NCBI GenBank assembly: GCA_964466465.1
Contig: CAYXNJ010000020.1
Coordinates: 1 to 40,624 of the forward strand
Source of the DNA: Sulfurospirillum sp964466465
GTDB taxonomy: Bacteria; Campylobacterota; Campylobacteria; Campylobacterales; Sulfurospirillaceae
Direction: 5' to 3'
DNA: 40,624 nt
Below the pieces are notes generated by a model. The model was not told where the DNA came from and searched no databases. It saw only the letters and a list, made by a program, of their open reading frames with translations. Position numbers and translations under genes: made by a program. Shown here in pieces: positions 1 to 7,758 of this stretch. Every line of letters starts with the position of its first letter. Within the stretch, counting starts at the first letter, position 1.

Positions 1-9
1 GGATTTACT

Positions 10-2316
10 GTGGCACTGATAAAGAAAAATATCTGGCTTATTTTTTATATTTTCACACTCTTTTTTCTTATCTTGTTTGCAACATTATCGTATTTTGGTT
101 GGAAAAATATTTACCAAGACTACCAAGGTACGCAAGAAAACATGGTAAAACTTATCACCGATTCGACGCGTTCTTTATTTAAAACACAAGAAACCATCCT
201 CAACATTGTGGGAAACCGTTTTTTAGAAGATGAAAACTATAAAAACAATCCAAATGCCATCATAACACTCAACGCCACCCTTATAGATAACCCTTCTATA
301 GATGCTATCGCTCTTGCCCAGTCTGATGGCACTATGACCTTTGTGAGCGGTGGGTATGATGTCACAAAATTCCCCAATCTTCTGCAACAAGAGAGCAGTA
401 GAGACTCCTTTTTAGCGACACTGCAAAGCACAAAAATGGTCTTTGGTCGAACCTATTATTTTAAAGCGATTGGACAATGGATAACCCCTATTCGTAAAGC
501 AATTAGAGATGACCATGGGCGCATTGTTACGATTATTACCGCAGCTCTACGTGTGAAGGACTCGTTTGGCAATTTTGGTGCTAGCACTAATACATCCCAT
601 AAACATTCCATTGCTATTCTTCGCGATGAAGATTTTTATTTTCAGTATGTTTCTAATGATGAAATAGCTAATGAGACAGCTTATTCAAAACCTATGCCAT
701 TACAAGAAAGAGAAGCTGTGCGTCAAGCCATATTTAAAACGCACCATTTAACCATGGATGAATTTAGAGAAAACGAATACTTAGTCTCTTTTATAAACAC
801 CCATTTCAATGGTAAAAGTTATCTCACCTCATTGCAGTATGACAAAACCTATAAACTTTGGATCAGTGCGAGCATTCCTTTAGAGAAGATCATCAACGAA
901 TTTTTACAACGCTTTAGCATCTATGCAACTATTTTTATTTTTATCACTATTATTTTCTTTTTCCTCTTTAGAGCTATCGCTAAAGCAGACGCTAAACGCA
1001 ATGCTGATCTTATTTACCAAGCAACGCACGATCAGCTTACAAGCCTTCCTAACCGAAGTTACCTTCAAAAAAACATCGCAGATTGGCTCCATAAAGACCT
1101 GCCTCCATTTAGTATTCTTTATGTGGATTTAGACCATTTCAAAAATATCAATGACAATTTTGGGCATCAATATGGAGACTATCTCTTAGTCGAACTTTCA
1201 AAAAGATTAACACACATCATACCCAATGGTGCGACAATTGTAAGGCATGGAGGTGATGAGTTTGTCGTTTTCACCCATATCACAGATGACACAGAACTTT
1301 TACACCTTGCACACACCATCATTGAAGTCATCTCAAAGCCATACGCGATTAATGGGTTGACACTCATTATTGGAGCGAGCATAGGCATTGCAAAATACCC
1401 CAACCATGGCGAATCCATCGATATGCTTCTTCGTGCGGCAGACATTGCGATGTATGAATCAAAAAAGATTCGCAACCATGCGCAACTCTTTCAAGATTGT
1501 ATGCAAGATGGGTATCTGAAAACAGTTAAAATAGAACATGAATTAAGAACGGCTATTGAGAACCATGAACTTTTTATGGTCTATCAGCCTCAAATCAATA
1601 GCACTGGAGATATTCATGGCGTAGAAGCGTTAGTACGGTGGCAAAGTACAACACTGGGTATGGTTCCACCTGATCAATTCATACCTGTAGCAGAAGCCTC
1701 TGGACAGATGGTAAAAATCGGTTCTTTTATTATTGCTCAAACGCTCCAAGAGATGAAAGAGACACAAACTGCCCTTGGGAAAACGTTTCAAATCTCTATT
1801 AACATCTCCATCCGCCAATTTATGGAAGTTGGATTTTTAGAACACTTTTTAGAAGCAATTAAAAAACTAGAAATGCCTACACTTACGCTAACAATTGAAA
1901 TTACGGAAAATCTTTTTATCGAAGATATTGAGTATGTTTTACCACTTTTACACAAGATACGAAAGTGCGGTATTCACATCTCTATGGATGACTTTGGCAC
2001 AGGATATTCTTCTCTTAATATGCTAAGAAGACTCCCAATTGACGAGCTTAAAATCGATAAAAGTTTTATAGACACCATTGTGGAAAATGAGGCTGCTCAA
2101 AAAATGGTTCAAAATATTATCGCCATTGGAAAGAATTTCAAGATGAATATCCTAGCAGAAGGTGTCGAAACCAAAGAGCAACAAGCTTTGCTCGCATCTT
2201 TTGGTTGCGATAGGTTTCAAGGATACTTCTTTGCCAAACCATTACCTAAAGATGAACTCATTGCTTTTTTTGATGTGAATTACCATAAAAAGAACGTACA
2301 ACAAACCATCTCTTAA
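10..2316 (+). CDS. Membrane GGDEF-EAL c-di-GMP enzyme with periplasmic sensor
   Basis: A 768-residue bifunctional cyclic-di-GMP protein. A membrane segment at about residues 8-30 is followed by a periplasmic, dCache-like region to about residue 300 and a second membrane segment at about 302-322. The GGDEF domain has an intact GGDEF (RHGGDEF) but no RxxD inhibitory site in the usual position. The EAL domain has EALVRW, EITEN, MDDFGTGYSSL and AEGVET, so phosphodiesterase activity is expected. Start is a GTG at base 10 with a GGA just before it. Because the window begins there, a start further upstream cannot be excluded. It converges on the last gene of the sulfite locus, the two stops overlapping by 4 bases. 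The ligand is unknown. Confidence 0.9.
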   Translation: MALIKKNIWLIFYIFTLFFLILFATLSYFGWKNIYQDYQGTQENMVKLITDSTRSLFKTQETILNIVGNRFLEDENYKNNPNAIITLNATLIDNPSIDAIALAQSDGTMTFVSGGYDVTKFPNLLQQESSRDSFLATLQSTKMVFGRTYYFKAIGQWITPIRKAIRDDHGRIVTIITAALRVKDSFGNFGASTNTSHKHSIAILRDEDFYFQYVSNDEIANETAYSKPMPLQEREAVRQAIFKTHHLTMDEFRENEYLVSFINTHFNGKSYLTSLQYDKTYKLWISASIPLEKIINEFLQRFSIYATIFIFITIIFFFLFRAIAKADAKRNADLIYQATHDQLTSLPNRSYLQKNIADWLHKDLPPFSILYVDLDHFKNINDNFGHQYGDYLLVELSKRLTHIIPNGATIVRHGGDEFVVFTHITDDTELLHLAHTIIEVISKPYAINGLTLIIGASIGIAKYPNHGESIDMLLRAADIAMYESKKIRNHAQLFQDCMQDGYLKTVKIEHELRTAIENHELFMVYQPQINSTGDIHGVEALVRWQSTTLGMVPPDQFIPVAEASGQMVKIGSFIIAQTLQEMKETQTALGKTFQISINISIRQFMEVGFLEHFLEAIKKLEMPTLTLTIEITENLFIEDIEYVLPLLHKIRKCGIHISMDDFGTGYSSLNMLRRLPIDELKIDKSFIDTIVENEAAQKMVQNIIAIGKNFKMNILAEGVETKEQQALLASFGCDRFQGYFFAKPLPKDELIAFFDVNYHKKNVQQTIS

Positions 2317-2543
2317 AAATGTTTTTGGGATTGGGACACCATTCTGCGTCCGATAAGATGCAAAGGAATACCCAGTCCGAAAATCGTAAAGCTCTGTATC
2401 AGGCTTTGGCGTAATGTGCCATCGGTTATGACGCGCCAAAGCCCTTCTAGTGAAAATTCAAGAGGCTGAACCAACGCAAACAGAGCCAAAGCGTAGAAAA
2501 AGAAACCCACCGCTATCAAGCCATATCCGTAAAAGAGTTTCAT
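2313..2543 (-). CDS. Small two-segment membrane protein, end of mcc locus
   Basis: A 76-residue protein with two likely membrane segments (about residues 5-25 and 45-62) and a basic C-terminus. A good ribosome site (TAGGAGTCCCT) precedes the ATG. I do not recognise the family. It is the last gene on this strand before the convergent GGDEF-EAL gene and follows a NosL-like gene after a 78-base gap that holds a candidate operator element, so it may be a separately regulated last member of the sulfite locus. Confidence 0.7.
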   Translation of the reverse strand: MKLFYGYGLIAVGFFFYALALFALVQPLEFSLEGLWRVITDGTLRQSLIQSFTIFGLGIPLHLIGRRMVSQSQKHF

Positions 2544-2597
2544 AGGGACTCCTACTCTTATTCATTACTCTATTTATCACGTAAATTGCTTAAAAAA

Positions 2598-2606
2598 AGT
2601 GTTAAA
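2598..2606 (-). promoter_or_regulatory. Copy of AGTGTTAAA (candidate MccR half-site)
   Basis: The gap between the two last minus-strand genes contains AGTGTTAAA, identical to the element found before mccA and before mccR. In the direction of transcription it reads TTTAACACT, the same orientation as at mccA, about 55 bases before the small membrane protein gene. The 11-bp neighbour is only a weak match. Confidence 0.3.
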
Positions 2607-2621
2607 GTTTGAGGCTATCGT

Positions 2622-3131
2622 TTAGAGTTTATTATTGACCAAGAGCGCGTTGACCATTGGGTGTAGCAAGGTTTCACCACGAAGCGCAAAGCGCTGTACT
2701 TCGCTAAAGTAGTAATCCGCTGTGCCATAAAGACGGAATTCAAAAGCGCCAAAGCCGTATCCCATAGGAGTGATCTCAACGCGTGAGTACCATGCGTCTT
2801 TGGCTAAAACGTAACGCTCGGTATCTTTGGCATACACCCACACGACAATCTCATCTGGGTTTTTCTGACGACCAAGCCATAAAAGCACATTGCCAACATC
2901 ATTAAAAAAGTAGGTGTCCCCACTCGGTAAAATGGCTTGAGCAGAGTTGAACAGATCGACGATGGGCACGCGACTCTCTATGCAGATGTACTGCTCTAAA
3001 ACAATCTCTAATGGCTCTTTTTGGGTATTGCCATGGCGCACCAAAACACGGCTTTCGCTGATGTCCATCGTTACAATTAGCAAACCCACTACTCCTAAAA
3101 GCAAGAGGCTGGCAAAAATGGACTTCATCAT
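2622..3131 (-). CDS. NosL-like membrane-anchored/periplasmic protein
   Basis: A 169-residue protein with an N-terminal membrane/signal segment (residues 3-21). The C-terminal half has a NosL-like pattern: a YFFNDVGN segment, then VVWVYAKDTERYVLAKDAWY, then TPMGYGFGAFE. NosL proteins bind copper and assist nitrous oxide reductase maturation. The usual CxxCGM metal motif is absent here; only one Cys remains in the mature part (around residue 50). Its start overlaps the stop of the upstream gene as ATGA, so the two are translationally coupled. A role in copper handling for MccA is inference from fold similarity and position. Confidence 0.6.
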   Translation of the reverse strand: MMKSIFASLLLLGVVGLLIVTMDISESRVLVRHGNTQKEPLEIVLEQYICIESRVPIVDLFNSAQAILPSGDTYFFNDVGNVLLWLGRQKNPDEIVVWVYAKDTERYVLAKDAWYSRVEITPMGYGFGAFEFRLYGTADYYFSEVQRFALRGETLLHPMVNALLVNNKL

Positions 3132-4081
3132 AAGAAAACACCTGTCATGAGGTAATAGCGCACCACATAAAAGCTACAAATGATCGCCGTGATGATGTGG
3201 CACACCGAAGAGTAAGTAAGCCAAGCATTGTATGATTTTTGAGTAAGGCGCTCAATCAAAAAAGGCATAATGCCAAAAAAAATACCAAAAAAGAGCGAAC
3301 CCCAGATAAGATACCCGATGTAATAGTACTCCTTTTGAAGCATACAATACGGGCACTTGTGGTTGGGCATCTCATAGATGTAAAGCCCGAAAAAATAGGT
3401 AATGGCGTAGTAAGCGATAAATAAAAACAGCAGATTACAGGTAAAGCTTGCCATCGTCTGTTTGAGGTAATTGAGAAGCAAAATCGCCCCCAAAAGCGTG
3501 TAAAAAAAGAGCACTAAGAGCGTTTGGGTGTAGCCAAAAGGAAGTTTGGGCGCTTGAAACACGACCGAACAGCAAAAAACAGGTACGGTTAAAGGAATGT
3601 TGGAGAAGTAAAGAAGCTCCAAAGCAAATTCACCCAAAACACCGACAAAAAGAAACGTAAAAAGTATGTATTTGCGTTTGAGATACGGAAAGGTGATGAA
3701 GGAGAGATCAAGCTTATTGATCATAAGCCAAAGACCAAAACCAAAAATGAGCAACAACTTTAAGAGTAAAAGAGCGTTTCCATAATGGTTCGCTCCCACA
3801 ACACCCGCAGAGCACATCGCCCCTGGGACGATGCCTGAGAGGGCATTGAGTGACTGGATAAAAAAGAGAAAGAGAATGACTTTACACGTAACGGTAAAAT
3901 AAAGTATGGTGTTGATAAGATAGTTCTTTTTCTCCAAAGCATACTGCAAAGATGTACTCGCTTGAAAGTCCCAATAGCGGACAATCGTAACGATGTTCAC
4001 CTGTGAAATTGCCATAAGCACAATGAGAATCAGCTCAATGAGCAAAAAAACGATAATCTCATTGGATAAAAAGATGCTCAT
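3128..4081 (-). CDS. Multi-spanning membrane protein with CPYC motif
   Basis: A 317-residue integral membrane protein with about eight hydrophobic segments. I chose the ATG at 4081, which overlaps the ATPase stop as TGATG; a longer reading to 4114 has no ribosome site. Cysteines occur as C90, the pair C170-C171 and CPYC at 243-246, the last in a loop before a membrane segment. The CPYC and the buried cysteines recall DsbB/VKOR-type or metal-conducting membrane proteins, but I do not recognise the family. It sits between an ABC ATPase and a NosL-like gene with overlapping starts and stops, so it probably belongs to one membrane complex with them. Confidence 0.75.
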   Translation of the reverse strand: MSIFLSNEIIVFLLIELILIVLMAISQVNIVTIVRYWDFQASTSLQYALEKKNYLINTILYFTVTCKVILFLFFIQSLNALSGIVPGAMCSAGVVGANHYGNALLLLKLLLIFGFGLWLMINKLDLSFITFPYLKRKYILFTFLFVGVLGEFALELLYFSNIPLTVPVFCCSVVFQAPKLPFGYTQTLLVLFFYTLLGAILLLNYLKQTMASFTCNLLFLFIAYYAITYFFGLYIYEMPNHKCPYCMLQKEYYYIGYLIWGSLFFGIFFGIMPFLIERLTQKSYNAWLTYSSVCHIITAIICSFYVVRYYLMTGVFL

Positions 4082-4755
4082 CACACCAACTCGCCATCGC
4101 GCATTTGCACACATCTATCAATAACGCTTAAAGTATCAAACAGTGGGTCATGTGTGGCGATAATGACCGTCTTATGGAGTGCTTTAAACTTTTTAAGTAT
4201 CTCGATGAACATCAGTGCGTTTTCTTTGTCCAAATTTGCGGTTGGCTCATCGGCTAAAATGATCTCAGGTTCCATCACCACTGCCCTAGCTATCGCACAG
4301 CGCTGACGTTCTCCGCCACTGAGGCTCCCTACGTTTTGATCTTGCTTGTGTTCAATGTTGGCAAGGCTCATCGCTTGGCTTACTTTTTCGTGCATCGCTT
4401 CTTTACTCAGTGAGGTGAGTGATAAGGGGGCTAAAATGTTTTGATAGACACTGAGCCCTTCTAAAAGATTGAACGACTGAAAGATAAAACCGATCTCTTT
4501 ATGACGATAGGCTGAACTCATGATGTCGGGCAGTTTAGCGATGTTGTGTCCGTTCACCAAAATCTCGCCAGAGCTTGGCTTACTAAGCCCTCCTATGAGC
4601 GAAAGCAGTGTACTTTTGCCACTGCCACTCACCCCTTTTAAGATCACAATTTCACCATCTTCTATGGATAGATTGATATTTTTTAGCGCGTAAAAGGCGT
4701 TTTGTTTAGTGGGATTGTAGAGTTTCGTAAGATTTGTAATGGCTATTTTACTCAT
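4081..4755 (-). CDS. ABC transporter ATPase (LolD/MacB type)
   Basis: A 224-residue ATPase with Walker A GVSGSGKST, Q-loop FIFQSFNLL, signature LSGGERQR, Walker B IILADEPTA and switch His in ATHD. The family is that of LolD/MacB/FtsE, which partner FtsX-type permeases and do mechanical work rather than import. Its start overlaps the stop of the permease gene by ATGA. In nos clusters a comparable ABC pair (NosF/NosY) works with NosD and NosL in copper-site assembly; an equivalent role for MccA is inferred from the neighbours. Confidence 0.9.
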   Translation of the reverse strand: MSKIAITNLTKLYNPTKQNAFYALKNINLSIEDGEIVILKGVSGSGKSTLLSLIGGLSKPSSGEILVNGHNIAKLPDIMSSAYRHKEIGFIFQSFNLLEGLSVYQNILAPLSLTSLSKEAMHEKVSQAMSLANIEHKQDQNVGSLSGGERQRCAIARAVVMEPEIILADEPTANLDKENALMFIEILKKFKALHKTVIIATHDPLFDTLSVIDRCVQMRDGELV

Positions 4756-5864
4756 GACTTCACCGCCTCACTCATATCGCTAATGGCGATTTTCCATGCA
4801 GGTAAGATAACAAAGGCTAAGAATGGAATGACGCCAAAGAGGAAAATCAAAAAGAGCAAATTAACGTCAATGACAGGAGTAAATGAGATGCTGTTCTCAA
4901 GCTCGCTTCCTAAAAAAATGTTACGAAGATACGGTGCATCGAACATAAAGACGTAAATATACGCCACCGCAACGCCTACAAGATAGGCGCTTACAGAAAC
5001 CACTGTGTTTTGAATGAATTTAAGCGCAATGATGTCTTTGATGCAAAAGCCAAGACTGCGCAAAATCGCGATCTCTTTTTTCTTTTCGCCATACACCAAG
5101 CTGATCTGATTTTTAAGCAAGATAAAAAAGGAGACTAAAGCGATGACATACAAAATCATAAAAATCCCCCCTTTATAGTAGTACAGATGGCGTACCGCGC
5201 TCATGGCATCTTCTTGCGTGGTCGCTTTTGCGCTGGGGTAAATCTCCACGATTTTAAGCGATACATTGCCTACTTCGTTCGGGTTGGGCACGCTGACAAA
5301 GAGCTTGGAGTACTCATCCATCTCCATTCCTAAAACAGCGCGCGCCGTATTGGGGTGAAGAAAAATCGCATCATTGGAGATGATGTTCGTACCCTTGGGA
5401 GCGCGTTTATTGATTTTAAGCCGTATCATACGCTCTTCGGTAAAAAAGTTAAACTCATCTTCGTAGTAAAGCTCCTTCATTTCTTGTTGCACACCCTGCC
5501 CTATGATCATCTCATCTTTGGATAAACTTGCATCGCCGATGATGTGAAACCACAGACGCTTTTGCGCAAAGTAATGGTAACCATCTACCACACCTTCCAC
5601 ACTGCTCACACCTGTGATCTGGGAAATATCATACATAAACCCATCGTGCATCTGATAGGCTCTGCCCGCCCTTGTGTTTTCTACGACAATTTCAGGCTGA
5701 GACTTAATGCTTTGTGTTAGATCGTACTGCAACGAATCGGAGATAAAAAGCACCGCACTTAAGATAAAAACGATAAACGAGAAGATCAGAAAACTAAAAA
5801 GATGGTCATTTCTGTCTTTAAAAAGCAGTAATATCGCATACTCGACAAAGTTTTTAGAAAGCAT
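4752..5864 (-). CDS. FtsX/MacB-type ABC permease
   Basis: A permease of about 370 residues with one N-terminal membrane segment, a periplasmic domain of about 190 residues, then three C-terminal membrane segments with the FtsX-family pattern KEIAILRSLGF. This is the topology of LolC/E and MacB. The ATG at 5864 has AAAGGT at proper distance and is preferred over the in-frame ATG at 5885. It overlaps the small upstream gene by 11 bases and pairs with the following ATPase gene. Confidence 0.85.
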   Translation of the reverse strand: MLSKNFVEYAILLLFKDRNDHLFSFLIFSFIVFILSAVLFISDSLQYDLTQSIKSQPEIVVENTRAGRAYQMHDGFMYDISQITGVSSVEGVVDGYHYFAQKRLWFHIIGDASLSKDEMIIGQGVQQEMKELYYEDEFNFFTEERMIRLKINKRAPKGTNIISNDAIFLHPNTARAVLGMEMDEYSKLFVSVPNPNEVGNVSLKIVEIYPSAKATTQEDAMSAVRHLYYYKGGIFMILYVIALVSFFILLKNQISLVYGEKKKEIAILRSLGFCIKDIIALKFIQNTVVSVSAYLVGVAVAYIYVFMFDAPYLRNIFLGSELENSISFTPVIDVNLLFLIFLFGVIPFLAFVILPAWKIAISDMSEAVKS

Positions 5865-6042
5865 AGACAAACCTTTGGTGCGCATGGGTTGGAAAGTTCA
5901 AAGAAGGCTTGGTATCTTTGATGCGCAAGGAGAGCGCTTCGATTTCTTGGTTTTTTTGTTGCGTGGGAAAAGAGAGCGCATGTGCCACCAAGGCAAGGTA
6001 AAGCGCAGCAAATGAGGTGGCAAGCATGGCTAGGAATTTCAT
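5854..6042 (-). CDS. Small exported or membrane-anchored protein
   Basis: A 62-residue protein: N-terminal hydrophobic segment (residues 4-22, alanine-rich end, possible signal peptide) and a short polar tail. Its ATG overlaps the stop of the NosL-like gene (ATGA) and its end overlaps the permease gene, so it is clearly part of the operon. I do not recognise the family. Confidence 0.6.
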   Translation of the reverse strand: MKFLAMLATSFAALYLALVAHALSFPTQQKNQEIEALSLRIKDTKPSLNFPTHAHQRFVYAF

Positions 6043-6899
6043 AGATTTTTTACCATTGCTTCGGTGATTTCATTAAAAGAGATGACTTTTTGACCATTAT
6101 GATCTCTTGAAAAGCTCTGCGCTTCTTCTTGGCTTGCAAAAGGAATGAGTTCACTACCCATCGGACCATAGACGTTTGAACCAATGACATAAAAGGCTTT
6201 GGTAGCTTCTAGTTTTGCAAGCTTGTAATAATCACTCACATAGAGTTTATCGCCCCCTATTTTACGAGCAAAGGCGTATTTCATCATATCTTTTACGCCA
6301 TCAAAATAGAACGTTTTATCACCATCAAACATCGCAACCCATTGCGGGTATTTAGCGACAAACATCCCACATATAGGGCATTTTGCATCTTTTGGAACCT
6401 CTATTTTGGTGATGGGTGCTAGTTTTGAAGCCGCCTGCTTTCCAAACTCTTTGGGGAAATCCTCCGCTGCAACAGCATAGGCTTCGGCAAAACTCATCAC
6501 TTTACCGCCATTTTCCGAGACAAAAAAGAGTGCATCTTTTTCCAAACCAAACGCGTAACTGCTGGTACGTGTCATCGTGCCTCTTACTTTACTTCCTACG
6601 ACATAAAAGGCTTTTTTCACATCAATTAGCTCTAACGTGATGGTATCGACCACTTTGGCATCTTCTGGAATGACACCCTGTGTTGCTTCGTATAGACAGT
6701 GAATAGAGCAGTATTGGTGGTTATCGTGAGTATGGCTTGTTTTGTAAAATTTCACCAAGTGCATCCCACAATTCGGGCATGAATACTTCTCTTTGCCTGA
6801 TTGAATGAGCGTCGCTTTAGCTTCTGGCACACTTTGAAACATCTCTGCATAAGAAAAGCTCACCATACATATAATAAAAAATACCCATCGAAATACCAT
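6039..6899 (-). CDS. Tandem NosL-like protein with two CPxCGM metal sites
   Basis: A 286-residue periplasmic protein with a signal peptide (cleavage near residue 18, after FSYA). It contains two tandem NosL-like units. Unit 1 has CPNCGM at 41-46 plus a histidine-rich stretch and YCSIHC at 63-68; unit 2 has CPICGM at 174-179. Both units repeat the patterns AFYVVGS..G.M and MSFAEA / ISFNEI. NosL binds Cu(I) through a CxxCGM-type motif, so a two-site copper chaperone is likely. Ribosome site AAAGGATAAACCA precedes the ATG. The sulfite reductase made by this locus needs a copper ion at its catalytic heme, which fits; the link is inference. Confidence 0.8.
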   Translation of the reverse strand: MVFRWVFFIICMVSFSYAEMFQSVPEAKATLIQSGKEKYSCPNCGMHLVKFYKTSHTHDNHQYCSIHCLYEATQGVIPEDAKVVDTITLELIDVKKAFYVVGSKVRGTMTRTSSYAFGLEKDALFFVSENGGKVMSFAEAYAVAAEDFPKEFGKQAASKLAPITKIEVPKDAKCPICGMFVAKYPQWVAMFDGDKTFYFDGVKDMMKYAFARKIGGDKLYVSDYYKLAKLEATKAFYVIGSNVYGPMGSELIPFASQEEAQSFSRDHNGQKVISFNEITEAMVKNL

Positions 6900-6911
6900 T
6901 GGTTTATCCTT

Positions 6912-7748
6912 TTATTTTTTAATAATCGTCTCTAAGAGTGTGGCATTCTCACACGCTTCTTTTAAACCTTTGTTACAGCTGCCTTGAAAAAGCTCTTTGG
7001 CTTTGGTGTTATCCACACTCACCCCTTTGCCTTCAGCGTATAAAATGCCCAGATTGTTGCACCCTTTTTCATAGCCACTGGTGCACGCTTTCTCATAAAA
7101 CTGGCTTGCTTTTTTAAAATCTTGCACTGCGCCTTTACCCGTTGCGTACATAAACGCTAAGTTATCACATCCCATTGCGATGCCGCCATCACAGGCTTTT
7201 TGGTAGTATTCATTCGCTTTTTTTGTATCAAGTGCTACACCACGCCCCTGTGCATGAAGAAAGCCTAGGTTATTACAGCCCATGAGGTCTTCATTTTTAC
7301 ACGCTTTTTTATAAAACTCCGCAGCTTTGGCATAGTCTTGACTCACGCCTGCACCATTGGCATATAAAAGCCCTAAATTGGTACATCCTTCATCCCCAGC
7401 ACAGGACTTTTCGTACAACTCTTTGGCTTTAGCAAAGTCTTGTTTAACCAGAATGCCATCGGCATAAATAAGCCCCAAGTTATAACACGCCGTTGCAAAA
7501 TCAGCCGAACACGCTTTCTCATACAATTTAACGGCTTTGGCATTGTCTTTCGCCACATTGCCAGTCCCTTCAGAGTAAAGAACAGCCAAGTTGTAACAGC
7601 CTGATGCTTTGCCTTCATTGCACGCTTTGTCATACACTTCAACCAATTTTTGATGATCGCCGCTCTCTTTAGCATCCATCCCTTCTTTAATAAAACCAGC
7701 CTGTGCCATGACTGCGCATACGATGAGAGCACATAGTTCTTTTTTCAT
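6912..7748 (-). CDS. Periplasmic Sel1-repeat (Hcp-like) protein
   Basis: A 278-residue exported protein with signal peptide (MKKELCALIVCAVMAQAG) followed by six full 36-residue Sel1-type repeats and one partial one. Each repeat carries two cysteines spaced as in the Helicobacter Hcp family, where they form a disulfide per repeat, and the consensus NNLG.LYA.GKGV..D..KA...Y.KAC. One repeat is two residues short. Such proteins are periplasmic scaffolds. It lies 13 bases before the NosL-like gene and 10 bases after the cytochrome c synthase gene, so it may dock maturation factors; no enzymatic function is evident. Ribosome site AAAGGATAAAGA. Confidence 0.85.
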   Translation of the reverse strand: MKKELCALIVCAVMAQAGFIKEGMDAKESGDHQKLVEVYDKACNEGKASGCYNLAVLYSEGTGNVAKDNAKAVKLYEKACSADFATACYNLGLIYADGILVKQDFAKAKELYEKSCAGDEGCTNLGLLYANGAGVSQDYAKAAEFYKKACKNEDLMGCNNLGFLHAQGRGVALDTKKANEYYQKACDGGIAMGCDNLAFMYATGKGAVQDFKKASQFYEKACTSGYEKGCNNLGILYAEGKGVSVDNTKAKELFQGSCNKGLKEACENATLLETIIKK

Positions 7749-7758
7749 TCTTTATCCT

